Position numbers and translations under genes: made by a program. A stretch of 64,000 nucleotides of DNA from positions 62,001 to 126,000 of the forward strand of contig CAJUDW010000002.1 in assembly GCA_910584995.1 (NCBI GenBank), read 5' to 3'. Below, one piece after another: positions 47,294 to 55,063 of this stretch. Origin of the DNA: an uncultured Oscillibacter sp. (GTDB taxonomy: Bacteria; Bacillota; Clostridia; Oscillospirales; Oscillospiraceae). The stretch's first letter is position 1, and each line of letters opens with the position of its first letter. A model generated the notes under the pieces. It was not told the DNA's origin. It made no database searches and worked only from the letters and a program-made list of their open reading frames with translations.

Positions 47294-47667
47294 GCCTTTT
47301 CCTCCTCCCCGCCAAGTTCCTGCCGCAGCAGGCTCAGCATCTCTTCCCGCTGGTAGCCCAGACGGATCATAGCTTCCAAAAAGGTTTTGATATGGCGCTC
47401 CGCCAGGGAACGCTTCGCGGCTTCAATCATGGCCCTATCCTCCGTCACGAATCTCCCGGCGGTCCGCTGGCTGTATACCAGCCCGTCCCGCTCCAGTTCC
47501 GTCATGGCCCGCTGCATGGTATTCGGGTTCACGCCTGCTTCTGTGGCCAAATCCCGCACCGACGGCAATCGCTCGCCGGGAGGGAACGCGCCTGCGACAA
47601 TGCCGATTTTAATCTGCGCAATCAGCTGGGTGTATATAGGGGCATCGTTGGAAAATTGCCAATGCAT
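47290..47667 (-). CDS. GntR family transcriptional regulator, YtrA subfamily
   Basis: This 125-residue protein starts at ATG 47667 behind AAAGGAGGTG. The winged helix (YTQLIAQIKIGIVAGAFPPG then ERLPSVRDLATEAGVNPNTM) is followed by a short helical tail, not a ligand-binding domain, which is the YtrA pattern. It probably represses its own operon through a site overlapping the promoter. Confidence 0.9.
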   Translation of the reverse strand: MHWQFSNDAPIYTQLIAQIKIGIVAGAFPPGERLPSVRDLATEAGVNPNTMQRAMTELERDGLVYSQRTAGRFVTEDRAMIEAAKRSLAERHIKTFLEAMIRLGYQREEMLSLLRQELGGEEEKA

Positions 47668-47696
47668 GGCGCACCTCCTTTGTTTTTGTACTAGCT

Positions 47697-47732
47697 TACT
47701 AATACAGTAGCACAAGTTCCCGCCGTCGTCAA
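47697..47732 (-). promoter_or_regulatory. Promoter and operator of the GntR-ABC operon
   Basis: On the reverse strand TTGACG (47732-47727) and TACTGT (47709-47704) have a 17-bp spacer. TACTnnnnnAGTA (47697-47709) is a small dyad covering the -10 box. Confidence 0.55.
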
Positions 47733-47824
47733 GGGGAAAACGGAAAAATTTTTTCCTGTTTGTTGAAATCGCCGCCGGACAGGCGGGAAATCCGGGAATA
47801 TGTGGGGAAAAAGGGCAGATGAAA

Positions 47825-47850
47825 TCCCCTGCGGCAAAGGCCGCAGGGGA
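47825..47850 (-). terminator. Hairpin after the acyltransferase gene
   Basis: TCCCCTGCGGC (47825-47835) and GCCGCAGGGGA (47840-47850) form a perfect 11-bp stem, followed on the reverse strand by TTTC. Confidence 0.6.
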
Positions 47851-47891
47851 TGCTGTAGCTTGCTTTTCCCGAGGGGGTTCCTTCCCCTCCC

Positions 47892-48506
47892 TTATTTAAT
47901 CTTCCGGGCCGGGACGCCCACATAAGTACCTGCCTCCGTAATGTCCCGCACCACAACCGTGCCTGCCCCCAGCATACAGCCGCCGCAGACGCTGACACCG
48001 TTACTGACGGTTGCCCCTGCGCCCACCCATGTCTTTTCACCGATGCGCACAGTCCCCGCCACCTTTGCCCCCACAGAGATATGGGCGTAATCCCCGATGC
48101 GGTTGTCATGCTCCACAATGCTGCCGGAATTGATGATGCAGTGCCGCCCGATATGGGCTCCTGGGTTGATCACCGCGTCAGCCATAATCACCGTGCCCTC
48201 CCCGATCCGGGTATCCAGCGGGGAGATCACCGCGCCGGGATGGATAGCCGTGTACCAGGCTGCGCCGGGCATGGATTGGGCAATCCGCTCCCGGGCCTGG
48301 GCATTCCCAATGGCAATGATGAAAGAGCAGTCCAGGAAGTTTCGGTACGCACCGTCGTCTCCCAGTATTGGATACCCCAAAAATTCACCGCTCCGGCGGG
48401 CCCCGTCCAGAAAACCGGCGATCCGGTCACCGCTGCGCAGTATGATATCCGCCACCACTTTTGCGTGGCCGCCTGCCCCAATCAGGATTACCGTTTCGCT
48501 CTTCAT
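47892..48506 (-). CDS. NeuD/PglD-like sugar O-acyltransferase
   Basis: The 204 residues start with a Rossmann-like sugar-nucleotide-binding part (VILIGAGGHAKVVADIILRS) and continue as a left-handed beta helix of hexapeptide repeats (about 85-190: GTVIMADAVINPGAHIGRHC and on). This is the layout of PglD/NeuD acetyltransferases that decorate surface sugars with acetyl-CoA. No other glycan gene is adjacent, which is unusual. It is divergent from a small HTH regulator across a region with two dyads. Confidence 0.88.
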   Translation of the reverse strand: MKSETVILIGAGGHAKVVADIILRSGDRIAGFLDGARRSGEFLGYPILGDDGAYRNFLDCSFIIAIGNAQARERIAQSMPGAAWYTAIHPGAVISPLDTRIGEGTVIMADAVINPGAHIGRHCIINSGSIVEHDNRIGDYAHISVGAKVAGTVRIGEKTWVGAGATVSNGVSVCGGCMLGAGTVVVRDITEAGTYVGVPARKIK

Positions 48507-48562
48507 TCCGCATCTTCCTCATCGTTTGTTTTCTCAGCGATATTTGCCGCCTCCTGGGTAAT

Positions 48563-48602
48563 AACCGATATTGGTTAATGTTAATATACACCGTTTTCGG
48601 TT
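48563..48602. promoter_or_regulatory. Two dyad elements in a divergent intergenic region
   Basis: AACCGATATTGGTT (48563-48576) and ACCGTTTTCGGT (48590-48601) share the pattern ACCGnnnnnGGTTAA and lie about 25 bp apart, roughly two helical turns. They sit between the acyltransferase and the HTH gene and are good operator candidates. Confidence 0.55.
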
Positions 48603-48634
48603 AACATTCAAGTAAGAAATGAGGCTTGAATGTT

Positions 48635-48841
48635 GTGATATCCTACAAAAAACTCTGGGATGTGATGAAAAAGCAGTCCATCACCCAGTACGCCCTGATC
48701 AAAACCTACGGCATCAGCCCTGCCCAGATCACCCGTTTAAAGCGGGACGAAAGCGTCAGCACCCACACGATCGAAATGTTCTGCGAAATCCTGAACTGCC
48801 AGCCCGGGGACATTATGACTTATATCAAGGACGAAACCTGA
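48635..48841 (+). CDS. Small Cro/C1-type HTH transcriptional regulator
   Basis: This is a 68-residue HTH_26-type protein. I take GTG 48635 (ISYKKLWDVMKKQSITQYAL), with GAGG upstream, although TTG 48626 is possible. KTYGISPAQITRLKRDES, then VSTHTIEMFCEILNCQPGDI is the whole DNA-binding fold. It is similar in class to the regulator at 6587. It is divergent from the acyltransferase gene and probably binds the dyads between them. Confidence 0.75.
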   Translation: MISYKKLWDVMKKQSITQYALIKTYGISPAQITRLKRDESVSTHTIEMFCEILNCQPGDIMTYIKDET

Positions 48842-48852
48842 ATCCGGGAAAA

Positions 48853-48884
48853 GGGGCAGGGGAACCAGACGGCCCCCTTGCCCA
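48853..48884 (+). repeat. Hairpin repeat, copy A
   Basis: A GGGCAGGGGAACCAGACGGC-type segment that can fold back on itself (GGGCAgGGG/CCCCcTTGCCC). It closely resembles the segment at 49019-49048. Confidence 0.45.
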
Positions 48885-49018
48885 AAAAGTGCTCAGCAAG
48901 GACTTGCCGCCCCCAGGCAGAAAAGGGTTTCAACTGTTTTCCCGCGGCGTGTACATGGGAGAGAAACCCGCTCCGCGGAACTTTCTCAAAAAATGTAAAG
49001 GATTCTTTTGATAGACAA

Positions 49019-49055
49019 GGCAGGGGAACCAAACGGTCCCCCTGCCGTATTTTGC
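49019..49055. terminator. Hairpin repeat, copy B, terminator of the HAD gene
   Basis: GGCAGGGG and CCCCCTGCC flank an AACCAAACGGT loop and are followed by GTATTTT on the forward strand. It is near-identical in design to copy A and separates the HTH gene from the convergent HAD gene. Confidence 0.6.
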
Positions 49056-49059
49056 CGTC

Positions 49060-49731
49060 TTACAGGCCGTCCGTCCCTTCCGGCAGGCCCTGGTGATACA
49101 TTTCCTCGTAGGATTGGATATAGTAGTCCGACAGCCGCCGGATCTCCTCCTGATCCGATTGGGAAACCTTGTCATACACCCCGGCAACCCGGAATCCGGC
49201 GGCTTTGGCCGTCCGGATGGCAAACAGGGCGTCTTCAAACACCACCGTATCTTTTTTCCCGGAGCGCAGCCGCCGCATGGCCCGCTCATAGACTTCCGGG
49301 CTCTCCTTGCCGGCGCCTGCCTCGGCGCAGGTGACGATTCCCCGGAAATAGTCCCGGAGCCCGGTGTGGGCCAGGGCCATTTCCACCAGGGGCCGATCCG
49401 TGGCGGTGGCCACGTACATCCAGACGCCCTCCATTTTCAGGAGGGACAAAAACTCCGGAACGCCGGGCTTTGCCTGGACTTGGGTGCTGTAGAACTCCTC
49501 CACAATCGCGGCGCCTGCCGCCATGATTTCCGCTATCGTTTGAGGGAGGCCGTATTTCTCCTTACAGTACGCTGCTTTTTCGCTGAGAGGCTTGTGGAGC
49601 AGGTTTGCCTGATCCGTCCCGTCCGGCTCCACCCCCAGGCGGCGGAGCATGGAGGGGCCCAAATCCGTCCACATGTCCATAGAGTCCAGCAGTGTGCCGT
49701 CCATATCAAAAATCGCACTTTGGAGACGCAT
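49060..49731 (-). CDS. HAD-superfamily hydrolase (phosphoglucomutase-like phosphatase)
   Basis: The 223-residue protein starts at ATG 49731 (MRLQSAIFDMDGTLLDSMDM) behind GGGGAAA. Motif I is FDMDGTLLDS, motif II VATATD, and motif III/IV lie in GKESPEVYERA and VVFEDALFAI. The small alpha-helical cap fits beta-phosphoglucomutase-like or sugar-phosphate phosphatases. It lies 20 bp after metG in the same direction. Confidence 0.9.
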   Translation of the reverse strand: MRLQSAIFDMDGTLLDSMDMWTDLGPSMLRRLGVEPDGTDQANLLHKPLSEKAAYCKEKYGLPQTIAEIMAAGAAIVEEFYSTQVQAKPGVPEFLSLLKMEGVWMYVATATDRPLVEMALAHTGLRDYFRGIVTCAEAGAGKESPEVYERAMRRLRSGKKDTVVFEDALFAIRTAKAAGFRVAGVYDKVSQSDQEEIRRLSDYYIQSYEEMYHQGLPEGTDGL

Positions 49732-49751
49732 ATCCGTTTCCCCTTTTCCCC

Positions 49752-51713
49752 TTAGCAGAGTTTGGCCCCGGCAGGGATACTGTCGTCCACCATCAGAAGG
49801 TGCAGGCACTCCTCCCCCTTTTCCGTGTGGACGGCGGAGATCAGCATGCCGCAGCTTTCCAGGCCCATCATCTTCCGGGGCGGCAAGTTCACAATGGCAA
49901 TCAGGGTCTTGCCGACCAGATCTTCCGGTTCGTACCACTTGTGGATGCCGGAGAGGATCTGCCTGTCCGTGCCGGTGCCGTCGTCCAGGGTAAAGCGCAG
50001 GAGTTTCTCGCTCTTCTTCACCGCCTCGCAGGCCTTCACCTTCACCGCCCGGAAGTCGGACTTGCAGAAGGTATCGAAATCCACCTTTTCCTCCAGCTGG
50101 GGCTCAAGTTCAATCTCCGGCAGATCCGCCTTTTTGGCAGCGGCCTCCGCCGCCTCCAGGGCGTCCAAGGCCTTGTCCATATCCAGGCGGGGGAACAGGT
50201 TCTCCCCCCGGCGGACGGTGACCGTCTTGGGCAGGGCTCCCCACCGGGCCCCGCTGTCCCAGGTCCGGACCTCCGCTTCTGCGCCGATCTGGGCAAAAAG
50301 CTTTTCACAGCTATCCGGCATGAAGGGCGTCAGCAGCACGCCGCAGACACGGGTGGCCTCCAGCAGGTGATACAGCACGCAGGCCAGCCGGGGCAGCTCC
50401 TCCGGGTTCTTCGCAAGCGCCCAGGGGGCGTTTTCGTCAATATACTTGTTGGCCCGCTGCACCACCCGGAATACCTCCTCCAGGGCCTTGTGGGGGGCGA
50501 AGGAGTCCATGGCGGCCTGGTACTTGTCCCGGAGGCCGGAGACCATGCCCTTCAGATTATCGTCCATCTCCGCCTGATACCGCTGATCCGCCGGCAGGGT
50601 ACTGCCGAAGTACTTGTCCACCATGGCGGTGGTGCGGGAAACCAGGTTACCCAGGTCATTGGCAAGATCTGTGTTGATGGTCTGGATCAGCAGTTCGGTG
50701 GAAAAGTTTCCGTCGGAGCCGAAGGGGAAGGTCCGCATCAGGAAGAACCGCAGGGCATCCACGCCGAACTGCTCCGCCAGGATATAGGGATCCACCACGT
50801 TGCCCTTGGACTTGCTCATCTTGCCGCCGTCCAGCAACAGCCAGCCGTGGCCGAAGACGTGCTTGGGCAGGGGCTCATCCAGGCTCATGAGGAAAGCGGG
50901 CCAGATGATGGAGTGGAACCGGACAATCTCCTTGCCCACAATGTTGACGCCGGGCCAGTAGCCCTTTTCGTAATCGTCATAGCGGCTGTTTTCATAGCCC
51001 AGGGCGGTGATATAGTTGAACAAAGCGTCCATCCAGACATAGGCCACGTGCTTAGGATCGAAGTCAATGGGCACGCCCCAGTCAAAGGAGGTGCGGGAGA
51101 CACAGAGATCCTCAAGGCCCGGGTCGATGAAGTTCTTCACCATCTCATTGACCCGGCTCCTGGGCTGGAGGAAGTCGGTGTTTTCCAACAGATCCCGGAT
51201 CCTGTCCGCGTACTTGCTCAGACGGAAGAAGTAAGCCTCCTCCTCCGCGTCCTCCACCGGGCGGCCGCAGTCGGGGCAGCAGCCGTCTTTCAGCTGGCTC
51301 TCCGTCCAGAAGGACTCGCAGGGCTTGCAGTATTTGCCCTTGTAGGTGCCCTTGTAAATATCGCCCTTGTCAAACATCCGCTTGAAAATCCGCTGGATGG
51401 ACTGGACGTGATAATCGTCGGTGGTGCGGATAAAGCGGTCGTTGGAAATATTCATCAGCTTCCACAGATCCAGCACACCCCGGGGGCCCTCAACGATCTT
51501 ATCCACAAATTCCTTGGGGGACACCCCGGCCTCCCGGGCCTTGTCCTCAATCTTCTGGCCGTGCTCGTCGGTTCCGGTGAGGAACATCACGTCGCAGCCC
51601 TGGAGGCGCTTATACCGGGCGAAGGTATCCGTGGCCACGGTGCAGTAGGTGTGGCCGATGTGGAGTTTATCCGAGGGGTAATAGATAGGGGTTGTAATAT
51701 AGTACTTTTCCAT
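49752..51713 (-). CDS. metG: Methionyl-tRNA synthetase
   Basis: This 653-residue class I aminoacyl-tRNA synthetase has HIGH at LHIGHTY, KMSKS at GGKMSKSKGN, and a zinc knuckle CKPCESFW...CCPDCGRP. The C-terminal 105 residues form the Trbp111-like tRNA-binding and dimerisation domain (FRAVKVKACEAVKKSEKLLR). The gene is divergent from tatD. Confidence 0.98.
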   Translation of the reverse strand: MEKYYITTPIYYPSDKLHIGHTYCTVATDTFARYKRLQGCDVMFLTGTDEHGQKIEDKAREAGVSPKEFVDKIVEGPRGVLDLWKLMNISNDRFIRTTDDYHVQSIQRIFKRMFDKGDIYKGTYKGKYCKPCESFWTESQLKDGCCPDCGRPVEDAEEEAYFFRLSKYADRIRDLLENTDFLQPRSRVNEMVKNFIDPGLEDLCVSRTSFDWGVPIDFDPKHVAYVWMDALFNYITALGYENSRYDDYEKGYWPGVNIVGKEIVRFHSIIWPAFLMSLDEPLPKHVFGHGWLLLDGGKMSKSKGNVVDPYILAEQFGVDALRFFLMRTFPFGSDGNFSTELLIQTINTDLANDLGNLVSRTTAMVDKYFGSTLPADQRYQAEMDDNLKGMVSGLRDKYQAAMDSFAPHKALEEVFRVVQRANKYIDENAPWALAKNPEELPRLACVLYHLLEATRVCGVLLTPFMPDSCEKLFAQIGAEAEVRTWDSGARWGALPKTVTVRRGENLFPRLDMDKALDALEAAEAAAKKADLPEIELEPQLEEKVDFDTFCKSDFRAVKVKACEAVKKSEKLLRFTLDDGTGTDRQILSGIHKWYEPEDLVGKTLIAIVNLPPRKMMGLESCGMLISAVHTEKGEECLHLLMVDDSIPAGAKLC

Positions 51714-51778
51714 AGGGAAACCTCTCCTTTTTCGCGGCGGCCCCGGATGAAAGGGTGCCGGTATTTCCTTACCGCTCT

Positions 51779-51858
51779 ATTATACCTGAAAATTCAGGAA
51801 AAACAATACTGCAATTTCCCTCCCGGCCATTTGCCTTTTTAAAAAAAGGTGGTACAAT
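51779..51858. promoter_or_regulatory. Divergent metG and tatD promoters
   Basis: Reverse: TTGTTT (51806-51801) and TATAAT (51784-51779), spacer 16 bp, with the dyad CCTGAAaaTTCAGG (51785-51798) inside the spacer. Forward: TTGCCT (51831-51836) and TACAAT (51853-51858), spacer 16 bp. No T-box leader precedes metG. Confidence 0.6.
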
Positions 51859-51888
51859 ATAAAAACAACAGGAAAATGAGGTGACAGT

Positions 51889-52665
51889 ATGCCGCTTTTT
51901 GATACCCACGCCCACTATCAGGACAACGCCTTCCGGCAGGACCGCCGGGAACTGCTGGAGGCCCTGCCTGCCGCCGGTGTGGAGGCGGTGGTGGTTCCCG
52001 GCGTGGATGTGGAGAGTTCCCGGGCCGCCCTGGCCCTGGCGGAAGGATATGGGGGCGTATATGCTGCTGTAGGCATCCACCCGGAGGACTGCGCCGGATG
52101 TACGGACGGGGACTTCGAGGCCGTCCGGGCCCTGTGCGGCCACCCGAAGGCGGTGGCTATTGGCGAAATCGGCCTGGACTATTATTGGAAGGAGAATCCT
52201 CCTAAGGCGTTCCAGCAGGAGGTATTCCGGCGGCAGCTGGACATGGCCCTGGAACTGGATCTGCCGGTGGTGGTCCATGACCGGGAGGCCCACGGGGACT
52301 GCCTGGATATTGTCCTGGCGTACCCGGGGCTCCGGGGAGTGTTCCACTGCTTCTCCGGCAGTCCCGAGATGGCGGAGGCGCTGCTGAAGCGGGGCTGGTA
52401 TCTGGGGTTTGACGGCCCCATCACCTATAAGAACGCCAAGCGGGCCCCGGAGGTGGCCGCCGTTACGCCGCTGGATCGGATAGTGGTCGAGACGGATGCC
52501 CCCTACCTCTCCCCTGTCCCCAACCGGGGCAGGCGGAACGACAGCCGGAACCTGCCCTACATTGTGGAAAAGCTGGCGGAGTGGAAAGGCGTTCCGCCGG
52601 AGGAAATGGCCCGGGTGACCTGGGAGAACGGCCTGCGGCTTTTTGGGCTGGAGGGTTTGCTTTGA
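51889..52665 (+). CDS. tatD: TatD family metal-dependent hydrolase
   Basis: The 258-residue TIM-barrel metallohydrolase has FDTHAHY (HxH), VGIHPE, AIGEIGLDYY, VVHDREAH, FHCFSGS and ETDAPYLSP, all TatD signatures. Relatives are 3'-5' exonucleases or D-aminoacyl-tRNA deacylase-like enzymes. It overlaps the following lipoprotein gene (TTGA) and belongs to the tatD/radical SAM unit. Confidence 0.95.
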   Translation: MPLFDTHAHYQDNAFRQDRRELLEALPAAGVEAVVVPGVDVESSRAALALAEGYGGVYAAVGIHPEDCAGCTDGDFEAVRALCGHPKAVAIGEIGLDYYWKENPPKAFQQEVFRRQLDMALELDLPVVVHDREAHGDCLDIVLAYPGLRGVFHCFSGSPEMAEALLKRGWYLGFDGPITYKNAKRAPEVAAVTPLDRIVVETDAPYLSPVPNRGRRNDSRNLPYIVEKLAEWKGVPPEEMARVTWENGLRLFGLEGLL

Positions 52666-53603
52666 GGCGGGTATTGGCGCTTTTGCTGGCCCTGCTTGCC
52701 TTATCCGCCTGCGGGGCGGAGGGGCCAGGGGAGGACGTGCCTCCGGAAGAGATGAGGGCAGTTTCGGAGGAACGGGATACGCCTCCGGCGGGATCGGACC
52801 CAAAGCCGGAGCATCCTGATACGGCCCTGCCGGAACTGAAGGCGGTGGAACCCCTCTCCGCCCCCGCCCTGGTGACGGAAGGCCGGGCTCCGGCGGAGGA
52901 CTACCGGCTGCCGCCCTCTGTGGATGCGGATCCGGACAGGCTGTGGGAGAACTACCAGGACTGGGCGTACAGCGGCAATATTACCGGCCTGCTGGCGGAG
53001 GTCCCGGAGGCGGACGCGGCCTTTTACGGCCTGCCGCTGCCGGTAAGCGGCCGTGAGCCCGGAAGGGCCCTCATCCGCTGGGGGGACAGCCTGGCGGAGT
53101 TTGATTGGCGGGATGGCCTGCCCAGAATGGTGCGGCCACAACTGTACTGTTTCGACGCGGATAGGGATCAGCAGGAGGAATTGGTTATCATCTCTCATGC
53201 CGGCGGCGGTACAGGGATTTCCATAGAGGAACTGCATGTCATTGAAAAAGGGCCTGACGGGACGCTGACGGATTATCAGTTTCCCCGGAGCCTCTGGCAG
53301 GAGCAGATGTCTGAGCCAATGAGCGCCGCCGCCCTGGAGGGCCAGACTTTCGCGATTCTGGGGGAGGAACTGGTTTGGTTCGACACCGGGGATGTCGATA
53401 TGGATCTTGAAACCGCATGCACGGGGAGTATCGCCAATTTCAGCGCGGAGGACTGGGGGGACATTCAGTTCCATGGGGCATTCTGCCTGTCCCCAGTCGG
53501 CAATCCGGTGCCCTGGTATGTGGCGGAGACCTCTGCCAGTATAGAGTATCAGGACGGCGTGTTTACCCTGTGCAATTTCCATCTTCACAGCTATAACCAA
53601 TAG
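52662..53603 (+). CDS. Putative lipoprotein in the tatD operon
   Basis: The start is TTG 52662, with GGAGGG well placed inside tatD. A signal peptide with lipobox (LALLLALLALSACGAE) is followed by a Glu/Pro-rich linker and a roughly 230-residue extracytoplasmic domain. YCFDADRDQQEELVIISHAG resembles calcium-binding repeats in secreted proteins (D-D-E pattern). About 313 residues. No family assigned. It sits between tatD and the radical SAM gene, which are usually adjacent. Confidence 0.7.
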   Translation: MRRVLALLLALLALSACGAEGPGEDVPPEEMRAVSEERDTPPAGSDPKPEHPDTALPELKAVEPLSAPALVTEGRAPAEDYRLPPSVDADPDRLWENYQDWAYSGNITGLLAEVPEADAAFYGLPLPVSGREPGRALIRWGDSLAEFDWRDGLPRMVRPQLYCFDADRDQQEELVIISHAGGGTGISIEELHVIEKGPDGTLTDYQFPRSLWQEQMSEPMSAAALEGQTFAILGEELVWFDTGDVDMDLETACTGSIANFSAEDWGDIQFHGAFCLSPVGNPVPWYVAETSASIEYQDGVFTLCNFHLHSYNQ

Positions 53604-53623
53604 AGGAAAAAGGAGAAATAACA

Positions 53624-54247
53624 ATGAAACCCGGATTTACCATTACCTACGAGTACGAAGGCAACCTGTACGTAAACGTCACGAACCGCTGTAATTACCG
53701 CTGCTCCTTCTGCCTCCGACACAACGAGGCCAGCCAGGGCAGCATCTACAGCGATAACCTCTGGCTGGAGCGGGAGCCCACAAAAGAGGAGATCCTGGCC
53801 GATATCGAGGGGCGGGATCTCTCCAAGTACCGGCATTTGGTGTTCTGCGGCTTCGGCGAGCCCGCCTACCGCCTAGAGGATATTTTCTGGGTCATCGATC
53901 AGATGAAGGCCCACGGCACCAAAATGTTTACCCGCATCAACACCAACGGCACCGCCTGCGCCATCCATGGACGGGACGTGTGCCCGGAGTTCGCGGGCCG
54001 GCTTGACGAGGTGTCCGTCTCACTGAACACTGACACGGCGGAAAAGTACGAGGCCCTGTGCAACCCCCGGGTTCCCAACGCCTATCAGGTGATGAAGGAC
54101 TTTACCAGGGAGATTCGGAAGTACGTGCCAAACGTGACCATGACGGTGGTGGATACCATCCCGGCGGAGGAGATTGAGAACTGCCGGAAAATCTGCGAGG
54201 AGGAGATCGGCGCCACCTATCGGGTGCGGGCGTATATCAAAGACTGA
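53624..54247 (+). CDS. TatD-linked radical SAM protein
   Basis: This 207-residue protein is shorter than most radical SAM enzymes. The Fe-S cluster cysteines are C23, C27 and C30 in RCNYRCSFC, followed by VFCGFGEPAYRLED (GE-type SAM contact) and RINTNGTA. The family usually encoded beside tatD has no known substrate. The gene order tatD-lipoprotein-radical SAM makes joint action plausible, but nothing in the sequence names a reaction. Confidence 0.88.
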   Translation: MKPGFTITYEYEGNLYVNVTNRCNYRCSFCLRHNEASQGSIYSDNLWLEREPTKEEILADIEGRDLSKYRHLVFCGFGEPAYRLEDIFWVIDQMKAHGTKMFTRINTNGTACAIHGRDVCPEFAGRLDEVSVSLNTDTAEKYEALCNPRVPNAYQVMKDFTREIRKYVPNVTMTVVDTIPAEEIENCRKICEEEIGATYRVRAYIKD

Positions 54248-54320
54248 TGCGCCTCCGGGAAACACTGCGAATAAGATACAAATGAGAACCGGCCGCAGAG
54301 GCGGCGGAAAGGATTAAACA

Positions 54321-54560
54321 ATGTTTCATTTAATTGGGTCTTTGATTATGGGTGCGCTGGTAGGCTGGATTGCCGGAAAGCTGATGAACGCAGAGGGCAC
54401 CGTCCTGCGGAATATGGTGGTGGGCGTCATTGGCTCCTTTGTGGGCAGCGCCGTTTTTGGGCTGCTGGGCTTCTATGCCTACGGCTTTTTCGCCAACCTC
54501 CTGGTGGATGTGGCAGGCGCGTGCCTCTTCATCTGGATTGGGAGGAAGCTTTTCAGATGA
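54321..54560 (+). CDS. GlsB/YeaQ/YmgE family membrane protein
   Basis: This 79-residue protein has three hydrophobic segments (LIGSLIMGALVGWIAGKLMN, NMVVGVIGSFVGSAVFGLLG, ANLLVDVAGACLFIWIGRKL). The glycine-rich GWIAGKLM motif marks the transglycosylase-associated/stress-response family. Function is unproven. GGCGGAAAGGA lies upstream. Confidence 0.9.
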   Translation: MFHLIGSLIMGALVGWIAGKLMNAEGTVLRNMVVGVIGSFVGSAVFGLLGFYAYGFFANLLVDVAGACLFIWIGRKLFR

Positions 54561-54593
54561 AAAGCAAAGGCTGCCCCTGAGGCAGATAAGTAA

Positions 54594-54643
54594 AGGTATA
54601 CAAAGGAAGGGCGGTCTGCGGACAGCCCTTCCTTTGTATACCT
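54594..54643. repeat. Perfect 19-bp inverted repeat
   Basis: The left arm AGGTATACAAAGGAAGGGC (54594-54612) and its exact complement (54625-54643) surround a 12-nt loop that contains a small GTC/GAC stem. No T run follows on either strand, so it is not a standard terminator. Confidence 0.85.
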
Positions 54644-55019
54644 CCCACCGGAAAGGGACGGCCGGTATTTGCAGGACCAGCCCGGCCCCTCTTGCAGCAT
54701 GCCTATGTGACATTTGGAGCCGTGAAGCTATACTTGTACCAGCGGATAGCCCGGTTTTCCCTGAGGACGGCCCGCAAAGAGCAGGAAACGGTTTTGTACG
54801 GTATGGCGACATTCCGCCAAACATGCGGGCAGAGAAATGGAGCGGACGTTTTTGGCGTTTTTTATAACGGGATTTCTATCCGGAACCAGAGAAAGGCCAA
54901 TATAGACAGCCTGCTGCTGAACCGGTGGTTTGAAGGCCGGGAGACGCTCCGGAGGCCGGGGCCCCCGGAAAAGGTCTAAAGCGCCCCGGTCTATCCCCGG
55001 GATTGGGGAACGGAACAAA

Positions 55020-55050
55020 CCTGCCCGGCGGAAAGGCTCCGCCGGGCAGG
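55020..55050 (-). terminator. Terminator after the M20 amidohydrolase
   Basis: CCTGCCCGGCGGA (55020-55032) and TCCGCCGGGCAGG (55038-55050) form a 13-bp stem, followed on the reverse strand by TTTGTT. Confidence 0.8.
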
Positions 55051-55063
55051 TAACCATGATGGA

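Larger units (their letters stand above)
54561..55063. other. Gene-free stretch with a long inverted repeat
   Basis: In these 500 bp, short open frames on both strands lack ribosome binding sites and recognisable motifs. The only clear elements are the 19-bp inverted repeat at 54594-54643 and the terminator at 55020-55050. Confidence 0.6.

Noticed and set aside
49692..51842. Forward open frame of about 700 codons opposite metG
   Set aside because: It is a shadow of metG, and its translation has no protein-family features.
54692..54979. Forward frame of 95 codons in the gene-free stretch after the GlsB-like gene
   Set aside because: No ribosome binding site, no motif, and an equally long frame exists on the other strand.
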